A stretch of 64,000 bases of DNA from Toxorhynchites rutilus septentrionalis (taxonomy: Eukaryota; Arthropoda; Insecta; Diptera; Culicidae), in assembly GCF_029784135.1 (NCBI RefSeq), contig NC_073745.1:311686560-311750559 (forward strand). Direction: 5' to 3'. Numbering within the stretch: position 1 is the stretch's first letter; each line of letters begins with the position of its first letter. Below are positions 33,700-48,048 of this stretch, piece by piece. The position numbers and the translations under genes were made by a program. A model generated the notes under the pieces. That model had not been told where the DNA came from. It ran no database searches and worked only from the letters and a program-made list of their open reading frames with translations.

Positions 33700-35111
33700 T
33701 TAGTAGATCTGCTTCCTTAAGCCAGGTTCTATACGTACATGGATGAACACCATTTTGGGCATCCACCGTTTGACCAAACAGTTCAGTTCTGCTTTGAGTT
33801 GTGTTTCGAGATTTTCACTGCTTGGCTCTCCCGCTTCACCGGGATGACTGCTGATGGATTCGCTCGAGGTGCTCATTTTGTTGCTGACCACGGTCGTGCT
33901 TTTGCCTGGCTGTTTGTTGCTGCTTGGTCCATTGGTGGGATTAGCATAGTCGAGTTGTAGCTCGGGTAGTGGTTGCCATCCTGCTTTCAGGGGATACAGA
34001 TTGAACAGCAGGTCGTAGGCGGAGTGGGCAAAGATCGATATTTTCAGCTGAAAGGCAACTTTATTAAAGAATACAACTTCATCAGTGGGATGGTGTGATG
34101 TTAACCTGTTTGTGTCCGGAGAACATGAAACTATCGGAACTGTTCAGCACCGCCTGCAGGTGAAGAATTTTCCGCGTGGGGTTCTTCAGCGTGATTCGTA
34201 GAGTTACCGGAACTCGTACATACATTTTCGTTTCCAGATAGCAGTAGATGTTAAGGGGAGGGTCTACCACCTCTGTCGATACAAATGAAACAGATTCTGA
34301 GCGATTGCAAAACTAGTTCAAAAGCAAACTCACCTATACCACTGATCACAAATTTGGACTCATTGATCACATTGGGCGAACTCGAGCGAGACCACCGAAC
34401 ACAGTACACTCCAAAGATGAGGTTCCTGTCACCATTGTCACCTGATGTATCCGCTGTCCCGCTATTTCCCGGTTCCGAACTTCGTCCGCGAGTCACCATA
34501 GCACCATTCGTTGACGACGTACTTATGGTCGCGTTTATAAACCCGTTTCGCTCGTTATTGGTCAACTGAACACAGTCTATTGCTTGATTGTAGATGTTCT
34601 TAACTTGCGCTAAGCTTTTGCTGAAGTCATCCTTCGGCTGATCGCTGGAAGGCAATGATTTGATTTTGAAATCCTCAGCGCTGCCCGTTGACGATGTCAT
34701 CATACCTGCATGAGTTTGGGGCGGTAAAGGAGATGATCCCGAAGAGGCGGCATTTGTGGAGGAATTGGACGAGGTGGTTAGTGGTAAGTTCAATTGGTTA
34801 GTAAGGTTGGCATTCGTGCTACCGATTATCGTTGCATTGGTGGGCAGCTTCGCCAGCAGACTCCGGTTGAATTGGTCGTCCGGCGGGAGGCGACTGGTCG
34901 TCGCCGCACCACTCGCACTGTGGTCCGGTGTCCGACTTCGGTTGAACTTGAGCTGGACGTCGTTGTTCAGATAGTCGCCCTGAGTAATCCAATCCCGAGT
35001 GCAGTTTGTTGGGTTCAGCAATCGGAGATCCTCGAAACGGCTGCTCTGGCGCAGCTTGCTACCAACGATACTCGGTTGGCCCTTGTAGGGTTTCTCTACG
35101 ATGTTGTGGTC
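33700..35111 (-). CDS. TRAPPC11: TRAPPC11 exons 6-8 (residues 958-1387)
   Basis: Exon 6 (35111-34334) begins after ATTTCAG in phase 0 and includes a low-complexity segment rich in Ser, Thr and Asn (about 34900-34450) before the conserved YCVRWSR block. Exon 7 (34272-34106) and exon 8 (34047-33700) encode the C-terminal gryzun-like part (PLNIYCYLE, AYDLLFNLYPLKAGWQPLPE) and a further Ser-rich stretch near the end. Introns 6 and 7 are 61 and 58 bp. TAA at 33702-33700. Confidence 0.94.
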
Positions 35112-38100
35112 CTGAAATGCAGCAATTTGAGGTAAACAAGGTAAACAACGTGTCGTTTTACGTCGATATATGCGCTAGTTACTGTGTGAAGGATAATTTT
35201 CTAGTTTCTTTGCAACCGCAGAACGACATTGTATGCTATACAAAGAAACAAGAATTCGAACAGTTATCTAAGTAGTGTGCGTCATAGATCCAGGCACGAC
35301 TTTTAAAGAAAACCAAATGCGTCGACGGAGTGAGGGAGCAAGATCTGGCGGTAGGGGTGCTGATGCTGATATGAGTATTGCAGACCTTGCCAGTCTTATG
35401 CAGTCTCAACTGGCTAATTATCAACGTACGGTGAAGGAAGACTTTAAAAAGCTCGACGATTCCCTATCATCGCTTATAACGGAGATGAGTGAATTACGTA
35501 AAGATATTGCTTCGGATATTGAGAGGCTGCGAGAGGAGAACAACCGCACATTCGGCAGTTTAACTACGTCGATCGATGTCGCAAAGAAGGAAACATCGCT
35601 GGCTTTGGATAGATTTGCTCGAATAAACGATCTTGTGGTGAGCGGGATACCGTACATGGAAGGAGAAAGCTTGATGTTATACTTTCACACATGGTGTAAA
35701 TCGCTCGGTTATAATGAGAAAAATTATCCGCTCGTCGATATCCGTAGACTCTCCAAGGGAATGTTAACGGCTGGAAGCGTGTATACGATCCTGTTACAAT
35801 TTGCTATCACTGTCCAGCGCAATGACTTCTACTCTCGGTATCTTCGCTCACGTTCGCTGTCGCTCTCCGATATTGGATTTTCGGTTGCCAAAGGAATATA
35901 TGTCAATGAAAATCTGGGACCCAATGTCAGAAAACTACGATCCAAGGCATTACAACTGAAGAAAGACGGGAAGCTGCGAGGAGTATTTACACGGAATGGT
36001 GTCCTATTTGTGAAGAAAATTGGTGATGAACAAGATATCGTCATATCTACGGATGATGATTTCCATTTATCGTGAAACCCCTCCTTATAAGCTTTTGTTT
36101 ATCCCTCTTTCCTTTCCTGTATTCCCCACCTCAATGATATGCTGCTGCTGTTGTGCGACCTGTTTCGCGATCTGTTCACTGTTCCTGTATTTGGCGATCC
36201 ACATATATCTTGTTACTGTTTGTGCCAAAAATATGATGTTAATGTTTTGTTTTGTATAATGTTTGTTATAATGAAGAATGTACAGGGTGGGCCATTTAAA
36301 GTGGAAGGATTTGTTTTTGCAATAGCAAAGTAAAGAAGTGGAATTTGAAGAAAAAAAATTTTGAAATTCATTTATTTTGGTCCAAGGAGATTTGTTCTAA
36401 CCACTTTTTGATTATGATATCTCGTAAATGACCGCCTCTGGCCTTGACCGCAAAATGTGCCCTTTTTTCGGCATTTTCCATCACTTTGCCCAATGTTTCG
36501 GCCGATATGGCAGCAATTTCTTGTCGGATATTGTCTTTCAGCGCAGCCAGGGTCCTTGGTTTACCAGTGTATACCTTGGATTTTAAATATCCCCATAAAA
36601 AAAGTCAGGAGGCTTCAAATCAGGTGATCTCGGTGGCCAGTCATAATCGCCGTTTTTCGATATTAATCTTCCGGGGAACATTTCGCGCAATAATTTGGTC
36701 GTGGCAGCCGCTGTATGGCATGTAGCGCCGTCCTGTTGGAACCAGTAATTGTCCAATTCATTTTCACGAACAAATGGCAATAAAAAATCGGTTATCATTA
36801 ACTTTATTTTTATTTTTCCACGCACGTTTAGTTAACACAATTGAGAAGTTATTTTGAATGTACAGCTGAACAATTTCAGCGCGTTGTTTAGGTGTGTATT
36901 GTTCCATGGTTAAAATTGTACTGAAATGAGGCTTCCAACGCTGTATGACATTTGTTAATCTGACATCTCTGTCAAAAGTTATGGGGTTGCCAGATGCTTC
37001 CACTTTAAATGGCCCACCCTGTAGTTTTTGAAATGCTCTTTTATTATCCTCCTTTGATAGCTAAGACTGTTTATTTATCCAATGGCTAATAATACCAATT
37101 TTAACACCTCGACAAACTGGTGCATTCCAGGTACTGTGATGAAATCTGCGTTTATAAAAAATAAGCTCTCTGTATGCTGTGTGAATTGCCAAAGTATTTG
37201 TGCTCGTTCGCTTTGTAAAATAAGTAATGTAGACATTTTATGTGTTAGTGAATCGTGGTTGAATGAAAATATTGACAATTCTATTATATCTATTGATGGA
37301 TATGAAATTGTTAGACATGACAGAGTAGGTCGTTTGGGCGGTGGCGTTTTAATTTATATAAAAAATTGTATAACCTGCAATTTGATCACGAAGTCCAACA
37401 ATCAATACGGAGTTACTAATACTGAATTTGTTACCATTGAACTACTTCTGCAGAATGAAAAAATACTATTGACTGCGCTTTACAACCCACCGGAAGTAGA
37501 TTGCTCTGAATCACTCGAATATTTGTTATTGTCTTATGGAAGTTCATACAATTTTATTGATTTCTTGAGTGATTTTAATACGAATCTTTTAGTAAATTCA
37601 CCTAAATCGGACAGATTACGTGATGTGCTATCTACTCATTCGGTACAATCCTTGGGCAGCCAGCCGTTTTTCTTCAGAAACGGTGTATCTCAGTTGGACT
37701 TGATTTTGACCAACGATGCTTCTAGAGTTCTGAGATTCAATCAAATGGAAGTTCCTGTACTATCAAACCATGATCTTGTGTTTGCATCTCTTGATTTTAA
37801 TCATAATATATATCCCAGGAATTTTCAGTTTCATGATTATAATGCCATACAGTTTGACTTATTGGTAAATTCTTTTTACTCAGCAGAATGGAGATATTTT
37901 TACAGTTCAAATGACTCTAATCAAAAATTGGATTTTTTTTAACAATTTGTTAACAGATCTACATGATATGTTTGTTCCCATTCGTACAACTCATTCTAAC
38001 AAGAAGGCCCATCCTTGGTTTGATTCTACCATAAGTAGAGAAATTGTTAATCGTGATTTATTATATAAAAGATGGACAAAATTTAAAAACCCTAATTATC

Positions 38101-41100
38101 TTTTGGATTTTAAAAGAGCAAGAAACAAAGTAAATGAGCTCATACGATCAGCCAAACTCAATTATTTTTCAGCCAGGCTGGATACAAATCTACCAATAAA
38201 AGAACTATGGAAAAATGTCAAGAAGTTAGGAATAGATTACACTGGAGACACAAATTGTCAATACGTTCACTGCCGATGAAATCAATAGTTCTTTCTGCAT
38301 AAATTTTACTGATAATAACTCAATAATTCATAGTTCTAGCGAATCAACGAATGTTGAGCGTGAACCGTTTTACTTTGATAGAATCAACCAAGTCGACGTT
38401 GTTTGTGCTATGAACTCAATAAAATCAAATGCTCTCGGGCTAGATATGTTGCCATTAAAGTTTTTGAAGGTTATCTGTCCGATAACGATCGAACCAATAA
38501 CGCATCTATTCAATCATATAGTTTCAACGAGCGTTTTTCCAGATGCATGGAAAAAATCTAAAGTTATACATATAAAGAAAAAAACACAATTTAACTCATT
38601 GGAAAACTTGAGGCCTATCAGCATCCTTTGTTCATTATCAAAGGTATTTGAAAAAAAATATTAAAACTAATATAAGTAAGTATATAATTAGATATAACCT
38701 GCTCAGTCCATTTCAGTCCGGCTATCGAGCGAAACACAGCACTAAAACAGCGATGCTCAAAATATTTGATGATATTGGAGCTGTGATTGACAACGGAAGG
38801 CCAGTAGTTCTTGTTCTTTTAGATTTTTCTAAAGCGTTTGACAGTGCCTCTCATGAAATACTGTGCTACAAACTAAAAACGAAATTTACATTTTCCTTAT
38901 TAAATCCTATCTATGCTCAAGGTCGCAGGTGGTCTCGAATAATGGATTTTTCTCGTCATTTCTCTCAATAACATCAGGAGTTCCACAGGGATCAATATTA
39001 GGACCTATTTTATTCTCCTTATATATAAATGACCTCCCTTGTGTAATTCAGAATTGCGCAAATCATCTCTTCGCAGATTATGCACAAATATTAGGCTGTC
39101 AAAAAAGTCCTGCGGTATTTCCGCGACGTGTCGTTGTAAGCGCGTAGTTCTAGTTGTATTCATTGTATCGAGTCATACTATAGCTTGTTGGAAAGGTATT
39201 TTTGCGCGCTATAATATAGTCCTTGACAGTGTTTTGTTTGGTTAAGTCGTTCGTGAGTTATAGTGTCGCAAATATGGAGCAAAATAAAGAGAAAATCCGA
39301 CATATTTTACAGTACTACTATGACAAAGGCAAAAATGCATCTCAAGCTGCCAATAAAATTTGTGCAGTTTATGGACCCGATACAGTTTCCATTTCCACCG
39401 CACAACGAAGGTTTCAACGTTTTCGTTCTGGTGTAGAGGTCGTCGAAGATGCGCCACGCTCCGGAAGGCCTGTCGTCGAAAATTGCGACAAAATCGCTGA
39501 ATTAGCCGAGAAAGACCAGCATAGTAGCAGACGTAGCATCGGCCAAGAGCTGGAGATAAGTCATCAAACCGTTATTAACCATTTGAAGAAGCTTGGATTC
39601 ACAAAGAAGCTTGATGTATGGGTGCCACACACGTTGACGCAAAAAAACATCTTTGACCGTATCGACGCATGTGAATCGCTGCTGAATCGCAACAAAATCG
39701 ACCCGTTTCTGAAGCGGATGGTGACTGGCGATGAAAAGTGGGTCACTTACGACAACGTGAAGCGCAAACGGTCATGGTCGAAGCCCGCTGAAGCGGCTCA
39801 GACGGTGGCCAAGCCCTCATTAACGGCCAGGAAGGTTCTGCTGTGTGTTTGGTGGGATTGTCAAGGAATAATCTATTATGAGCAGCTTCCCTATGGCCAA
39901 ACGCTCAATTCGGACCTGTACTGCCAACAACTGGACCGCTTGAAGGTAGCACTCATGAAGAAGAGGCCATCTTTGATAAACAGAGGCCGCATTGTCTTCC
40001 ATCAGGACAACGCCAGGCCACACAATTCTTTGGTGACGCACCAGAAGCGCTGGGAGCTCGGATGGGAGGTTCTTTTGCATCCGCCTTATAGTCCGGACCT
40101 TGCACCAAGTGACTACCACCTGTTTTTGTCCATGGCGAACGAGCTAGGTAGTCAGAAGTTAGTCACAAAAGAGGCCTGTGAAAATTGGCTATCCGAGTTT
40201 TTTGCCAATAAGGAAGCGAGCTTCTATAACAGGGGTATTATGAAGTTGGCATCTCGTTGGGAACAAGTCATCGAACAAAACGGCGCATATTTGACTTAAA
40301 ACAGATGATTGTAACTAATTTTATGAACAAATGAAAATTCAAAAAAAATACCGCAGGACTTTTTTGACAGCCTAATATATTATAATTGTTTAGAAAAATC
40401 TGAAATTTAAATCTCTCAGGAAATTAATCAAGACATAGCAAGAATTTATGAATGGGCTTGCAATAGCATTGAATGCAAATAAAACAAATGCAATTTTTAT
40501 TGGTGGTTCTTTCCATGACTTTTCACGCAAGCCGGTTTTGAAATTGAACAATTTAATTGTTCAATTCGTTGAGACCGCAACCAGTTTAGGCATTCGTATC
40601 GAATCTAAATTCGAATGGGATAAATATGTAATGTCACAATGTGGAAAAATTTATGCCTCTTTGCGAATTCTTTCCAGAACTTCGTCATTTTTATCCACTG
40701 CAACAAAACTGATGTTATTTAAAAGCTAATTTTTCCATATTTCTTAGCGTGCAATTTTTTACTTGATTCTATTCATGTGACAACCTACAAGTCGCCTTAA
40801 ATTCATGTATACGCTACGTTTTTAACTTAAGTAGATATTCTAGCGTTTCACATCTTCAGTATCTACTTATACGATGTCGATTAGAGAATTTCAGCAAACT
40901 TCGTTGTTGTTTACTTTTACATAACAGTACGACTACAAAACAACCCAGTTATTTACACAGCAAACTTCAAATTGCGAGGAGCAGTCGTTGCAAAAAATAT
41001 ATACTACCGCGGTATCGTACAACGAAGTATGGGAACTCATTTTTTGTTCAAGGTGTCGTACATTGGAATCTACTGTGACGATCGACTCGGAAGCTTTAAT

Positions 41101-44100
41101 GTTAGCACTCCTCTGCACATAACGCTCAAGAACGCTGGCCCAGGATAGAGCTGTGTGGTACTCCGGTTGTAATATTCATCGGTTCCTGCTCTCTGCTCGT
41201 CTCGTAGACTAGAATGTGGTTCGGGAAATAGCTTCCTAAGATTCTGCACAGGTACCCCGGAACCTTCATACGGTGCAGGGACTCCCCAATTGCTCGCTGG
41301 ACCCTCGAAGACTACGGAGTGTTTCGTTCCACCAGTAAACTGGGCGTCGTTTATTTTTAGGTTCTATTTTTCTCGGCTTGGTAGTGTCGCATGCTCTCAC
41401 CAGTAGATCTGTCAACTTTTCTGCGTTGCAGTCTGAAGCTCCGCTATCTAGACGAAGTGCTTCAACGAAAAGATCCTTGTCGAACTCATTGGTTTTCCAC
41501 TCCCGCTCATATTTTGTTGTCTTCTGTACTATCACGTGGTTTCGTTTATCGATCTGTCTGTCTATCTCTCTATCTCTCTCTTGACATAGCAATAGATGTG
41601 ACGACCCTAAACGTACACACCTTGGGGATGGTACCGCGCATCCAATCGTCGTTATAAACAAGCAAAAGCAAGCAGTTTGCCATGATCGAGAGGTTCTTAA
41701 GCATGGGGTAGCCTCTGCCGCCTATGAAGAAGCCTTATATATTGGATGTTCAACTTAATTATTTTAATAATAAAATGAATTAATACATTATTCAAAGTAT
41801 CAACCATCACTAGCCACTGCTTCTTTCCATCGTAATACCCTATTAAAGTGTATTCTACTCAAAGTGAGAAGTTTGAAGGCGCGAGGTCTGGGCTGTAAAA
41901 CAAGTGAGCTGGAATTTCCCATTCGTTATTTTCCAATAGTTTTCAACTCGAATAGTTACGTGAGGCCGAGCGTTGTCGTCATGGAATATTATCGACTAGT
42001 GTGTGGTCGCATAATCTGGACGTTTTTCGTCAATAGCTCACTTTAAACGAATCAATAGATGCCTGTAGAAGTTCCCATTGATTGATTGACCAGGTTTTAG
42101 CAGCTTATAGAGAATAACACCCTTTGATCCCACCAAATACAGAGCAATGCTTTGGCACCGAGGATATTCGGCTTCGAAGTTGAAGCTCCTGCTGGGCTGG
42201 GCTGGGCTTTACACACGTTTTGCGTCGCTTTCAATTCGCATGGTACATAATTTCCTTGCTTAAGAATGCACTCTGCGGTTTTCAGTCGTTCAGAAATAGA
42301 TTGTCGAGCTACCCCGAAAAACCACAATTCCATGATTTTGCAAGCTCTCGACACGAATCTTGATTGAGTAATGTCTCTAATTAATCGACAAAAAATCACT
42401 AAAATCACCACTTTTAAATGGTCCAAACCATTCGTGCAGCATTAACTTCCACAAGCATTCGATGCGCTACAGCTACTCTTTTTCCCCAATGGAAACAGAA
42501 AATCAAAATATCCCGCAAATTTTCGACGCAGCAAAAATTGAAACTGTAGAATTGTAAGCAATGTTTGCTTGACAGATGTCAACACTTCACGATTCAGTGA
42601 AAATCAGCTGTCACAGTCAGAGATGCTAGGTTTGAAGACATGTCTTCATTTTGAAGACATTCGACTTACTGTGAAGACATTTCGAGGACATGAAATATGT
42701 GAAGACATTTTAGTATGATAACGTAGATGGGTTTTTGAGAGATATTATTTCCATGAAAGTCTAACTATTGGTCGAAAATATCGTCAGAAGAAGTAGGGTT
42801 TTTGTTACATTGTATTTTTATAATTTTAAGTTTATACTATACAATAGAATTACCTAGATCTTTCAAACGCCCACTTCAAAAATCGAAGATTTTCCGGTTA
42901 CATACCATTTCAGTAATTATTTTTATGGATATGGCTTGAGTTACATCAAAATTTCAAAACTGAGATAAACAAATTGATTTATCACAGTTTCGTTTTTGTG
43001 GAAGAATTCAGTGAACGGTTTAAGAAGCCAATTATCATTTCTAAGCTCATAAAATTTAGTTCGCTATTGCGTGATACATTCTTTGTTCACATTTATTGAA
43101 AAAAGCTTCAAAACCTGTGCTATATTAGATGGCAGGAGAATCACAAAAAGGTGTAAGGTTGGAACTTGCGAACCAATGGTTCTCTCTTTTCGGTAACTAA
43201 ACACAATGAAATGTGCTATATAACAATACCAATTAGAACATTGAATAAACTATCAAACATAGTTTTAAAGTAAGTTATGCATTTCAGTTTCCTCCGATAT
43301 GATTGTGAAGACATTTGAAGACATTTTTTTCGTACCACGTGAAGACATTTGAAAAAATCACCTGGCATCCCTGGTCACAGTCGACTATTTATAGAAACTT
43401 GAGCCATCTTGTGGAAGCGCAACGAATTATGTTGCGCACCCAATTTATCCAATAATATCTTATGTATGAGCAGTAGGGTGGCAGTGAAAATGGTCATGTC
43501 AAAATTCAAAAACCGACAATGTACATTTTGTTTACTGGCCCAAAAAAATTATCTGTGCAAAAATTCAGCTCAATCGGACATTATTTAGGGGTGCCTCAAA
43601 GATTTTTTTTTCGATGCCAAATGACTTAAAATGCATGAAACGTCGAGATCTGGTGTCATCTCGAAGAAAAATTTTGGCCGAAAATCGACCTTTTGGGACT
43701 CAGACTTGTGTTGTGACGGTAGTGACGACAGCAACCCCTGCGGAATAAATTTTCACATTCTTTTTTCCTCCGAAGAACATCTCACCACTGAAAAATACAT
43801 TCTTCACACCCAACTTGAAATGTGCTGCAATTTGACGCCATTTTTAACCTGCAAACAATGCTTGAATTCACGAACATGGAATTGTCGATCAGATGAAAGT
43901 CACCAATATATCATTCACGATTTATCAGTCATCCACGCAGGGCCAGTAAGGTAAGCTCTGTACTATGCTTACTTCGTGCATATTCTGAGAATGCATTCTA
44001 AGGCGAAACATGTTGGACGCCAGTTCAACAACGCAAAATAGATACAGAGCAACCTCCAGGATGCCAGGATGAGCACAATATTTTTAGTGTTACCAGCGAG

Positions 44101-47100
44101 AAGCATCAACTGCTGGCCAATCTTGATCGAGCTTTTGTAACAAATATTAACTCGAACGAAATAACGGTTTCGAACGAAAGGGAAATCCGTCGGAATACAG
44201 AATATGGCTGAATGTGAAGGCCATGACCAAAACAAATGTGCATGAACAAAAGTGCAAACCCGAAAATTGAATTACCATTACATCGTGACAAGAGTTGTTA
44301 GTCCGTTTGAAAGAGGAAATGTTGTTTGTTTCTTTGTTTTTAAGAGGCTTTAAACTTTGCAGTTCATTCGCCTCTAAAGCGGAAATGTATTTTCAGGTGC
44401 TATATAACTAAAAATGGATCGTCAAAAGATGGTGAACCGTGTCCGATTTGATATGTCTTGTTTTTGTTAAATTTTCTGGATCAAACATGTATTCCATGTG
44501 ACGGAGAAATATGTTATTAGTAAATATTTGTAAATATTGAACGAAAATTGTGTCCGAAGTTAATTTGATATTATAAAGACGAGTTATGGTATGGGTACTA
44601 GGAAATTTATATTACAAGGAAATTGTAAAGGGTCAATTAGAAGATCAATCAAGTTCGGCGATTGGATTCATGATCTAAAGTAAGAAAACGTGAATGTTTG
44701 AAGGCATTAATAACAAAATATTCACTTTGGGAGGGATGAAGTTTGCCAGATCAGCTAGTAATCAATAAATTAAAAACGGGCGGAGCTTGGACTACAATAT
44801 TTTCTCTATCCACATCGTCCGTACAACAAATACTGCATTTTCATTTCGAACGAGCGATTCATGTGTGGTATATAAATAATGTGCTTTGCTGATACATCAG
44901 TTGCTCGTTATTGCTAACAAGGATAGGTAAGCACATAAATGAGCAGAACGAATGTATAGGAAAAAAAGGAATGCTTACTATTTTAAGTAACTTCAACCAT
45001 CTACGAATCATGGATTCGTAATGTAGAGCATATCAAACAAATCTTAGAGAATTTTCGATTCGATTGGTATGCAGATCATCAAAACATGGTCGCAGTAAAA
45101 TTAGTTCTTAACGTTAAAACTGTTTCATAAAAACATGCCCAGTTTTCCCTAGCTTTCTGATCTGACACCATTACTTAAGGACGTAATTCTACGTAAAAAA
45201 ATAGATAATAATTTCTTAGATTTTCGCGATCACTGAACGTTCAAAATGGTTTAAATTGTGTTTAAATTAAAGTATCACCAGGTAGGCCAACCAGAAGAGC
45301 TCAGAAAACCGCATGCGGCCCATTTAGCTTTATCGACGATCCTGGATAATTATCAGTATCATCAAAAGCAAAAGTAGACTATTTAAGCTTATTGGTTAGT
45401 GTAGTGAAGATCATAGTCAGGTAAATAGTAGTGGCTGAGGAGCGTTCAAGTCTTCAACTAAAAAATTGGAATCTTGAAGAGTATCTGCTCGATCTCTTGC
45501 ATAACCGCCATATGATAAATAAACATAAAGTCGGGCGAAGAATGCAACCAGAAGGAGGCTCCGACAATGCTGTTATTACATAGACTTACACTTATGAACT
45601 GCGTCTCGAGTATATCCAACCCGTCCGGTGCCTTCACTTCCATAGCAATCCTCAGAATGAAGTCCTCGTTCTTATAAGCCTTCACCAGAGGCTGCCTGCT
45701 GAGCGTGTAAAAGCGCCCTGTCAGTTTTAACTCTTCCACGCACGGCACCACAATGGTGTCCTCCTTGATCTTGCGCACCAGCTCCTCCGTGATGTACTCG
45801 AATTTGATATTATGACTATTGCCGTACTTTTGGGTGCCCCGTTCGTTGTTTGCGATCAGTTTCGCGAGCCCTTCCTTCTCGCTGTTCGGCGTCGAGGGCG
45901 AATCGATCATCGCACCACCGCTCGTTTTCACCTGGTGCAGATTCTCGGTTTGGTAATACAACCGCTGGCGCAGCTCGATGTTTCCCTCGATCAAGCTCGT
46001 TGCGTAGTAGGATATGCTGGTGGCGGACTGCATCTGCAGCTCGCCGATATCGATCTGGACGTAGGAATTGATTCGCTGCAGCGCGGGACTCAGATCGGTC
46101 GTGAGAAACACTGCAAGGGGAATAGCAGAAAGTGGTTCAAATTTTCAATCATTGGAATTATTCGTGATGTAATTTACCGTTATTGCGCAAGGGTTGCGGC
46201 ACGCTAATGCTGATACCGACATTCTTCAAGCAAAGATCTGAGTTGTTTATTATCTTGGTGGTGATTTTGTAGAATTCATTCGTTAGCATAGGCTGGTTGC
46301 TCTGTTTGGTTTGGGACCCTAAATGGAATCTGTTACACAAAAGAGAAAAATTAGAAATGATTTCCGTGAACCGTAAACACAGCAAAACTTACGTTGGAAT
46401 GATGTAACATGAACTGATAACAGCGATCCGCTCCAAGCAGTCCTGGTGTGGGTTGAAGTTTTTGAACATCCGCTGAACGTTGAGTTTCTCACGCTGCGAG
46501 AGGACGACGAATGTGCGGTCCGAGCCCATTTCCATCTCCAGCCGGAAGATATGTACATCTACGTTTTCCATGAATTGGTAGCGCTCTCCAACAAACAGTA
46601 TTCGATAGCACTTCTGTGGTTCCAGAATGAACTCGCCAATCGGTTTCAGACAAGCTTCCTCCTCCGTTCCTGGTTCCAGGTACTCGGAGTACTGCACAGC
46701 TGGTACGCGAACCGAGTTCGATTTGAGGTCCGATAGCAGGACGGAAAAGTTTTTCAATTTCAGAGGAACATCAGAGATGGAGCGAATGTAAAGCTGGAGG
46801 TGAAGATTTTCGTCGTTCCTAATTTGACGCTTGTCGAAGGTTATCTTGCACTCCAACAGGTCGCTCAAACGGTCGAGATCTAGCTTGACCGGGCTGCTGA
46901 AGGAGCTAAGCGCAGTTTGCCAGTTGGAGGATAGTTCCGGGGCAATTTGACTGCTGGATACCGGCGATATATTATGGAAGACCTTCCAGAGGTTCTCTAG
47001 AATTAGGATACGATCAGACTTCTCCATGGCGATTCGAGGTGACAGCGTTTCAATGCTGCATGCCACAAAATCCGGCACCGAAGCGGACAGGTATGCAGAT

Positions 47101-48006
47101 CGAAGGGTTTTCAGCAGCACCTCGGTGAATATCGTGAACCATTTGTCGGCTCGATAGTCGGAAAGCATCAGTGAGTATAGCGTGAGTGCCTTGGAATGGT
47201 CGCCACATTTGAGGTACTCCTCAGCCATATCGATCGCTAGTTTCTTGCGAAAGCGTAAGCATTTGTATACCTTATATTGGGCCATCGCTTGGCCCAGTAG
47301 AGTGATGATGGCCGCCGAATGGTTGTAGGACTTTTCCATCTCCTGCACCAGACAAATAATCTGCTGTTCTGATACAGGTTCACCTGTTTTTGTGCCCCTA
47401 ATGCCAAAGAAGTCACTGTATAGTACGGAGTTGGAGTTTGGCTGGAAAAAAGAAAAAAAATTAGCGAAATTCCAACAAATTCAAAAAAAAATTGTTCAAA
47501 ACTCCCCCCCTTCTCACGACCAAGCACTCAAGGAGACTTAAAAAACCACATATGTTCTTACTAAGCGCAAGTTCACGAATCCAATCGCAGAAATGTTCAT
47601 TGATTGATTTTCTAATCGACCCCGTTGAAATTAACCTTTTACTATAAAATTCCTAGTATTTCTAACAAAACTTATCATTATAATATCCGGAGCTCAGCAC
47701 AGTCATAGTCAACTGAGGATAGTCGGCTGACTAACTGACTGACTGAGTCGGTAAATGACTTCTGGCTCTTCACGCAGTTTCTCCGCCAAAACGACTGAAC
47801 AGTCAGTCGGGCGTTGCTATCTCCCTCTACCGACTCGACAATATCATTCCATTCTTCCCAGTCAAATTGTCCTCATTGCATTTGGAAGTGACTTCCCCCA
47901 AAACGAATTCGTTCCTCTCTCTCTCTTTCTCTCTCCCTCTCTCTCTCTCTCTCCCTCTCTCTCTCTCTCTCTTTCTCTCTCCCTCTCTCTCTCTTTCTCT
48001 CTCTTT

Positions 48007-48048
<42 letters not shown>

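Larger units (their letters stand above)
37082..41080 (+). pseudogene. ORF2 (endonuclease and reverse transcriptase) of the CR1-like element
   Basis: From the ATG at 37082: AP-endonuclease domain (CVNCQSI, SESWLNENI, GGGVLIYI, LSNHDLVF) to about 37800. A linker and RT follow from about 38400: LRPISILCSLSKVFEK, VLLDFSKAFD, GVPQGSILGP. The catalytic box FADD has become FADY, right before the mariner insertion. RT resumes after 40378 (YYNCLEK) and ends with a C-terminal block (SSVSHLQYLL to VVHWNLL, about 40840-41078). Frameshifts occur near 37935, 38260, 38660, 38890 and 40730. Also SDFN replaces the usual GDFN in the endonuclease. Dead. Confidence 0.8.
35130..41090 (+). mobile_element. CR1-like non-LTR retrotransposon, antisense in TRAPPC11 intron 5
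   Basis: Two-ORF element: ORF1 at 35317-36075 and a broken ORF2 from 37082 to about 41080. It is split by a DD41D element (36283-37021) and a mariner (39091-40375). Remaining length is about 3.9 kb. Its left edge lies just beside the acceptor of TRAPPC11 exon 6. No target duplication was identified, so exact ends are uncertain. Clade is judged from the endonuclease-RT style and the C-terminal block after the RT; Jockey-group membership is possible. Confidence 0.75.

Noticed and set aside
43631..43954. Cys-containing 107-codon frame resembling a small secreted protein
   Set aside because: No signal peptide, no regular cysteine pattern, and it lies in repeat-like intronic sequence.
45812..46207. 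131-codon plus frame
   Set aside because: Antisense shadow of TRAPPC11 exon 5.
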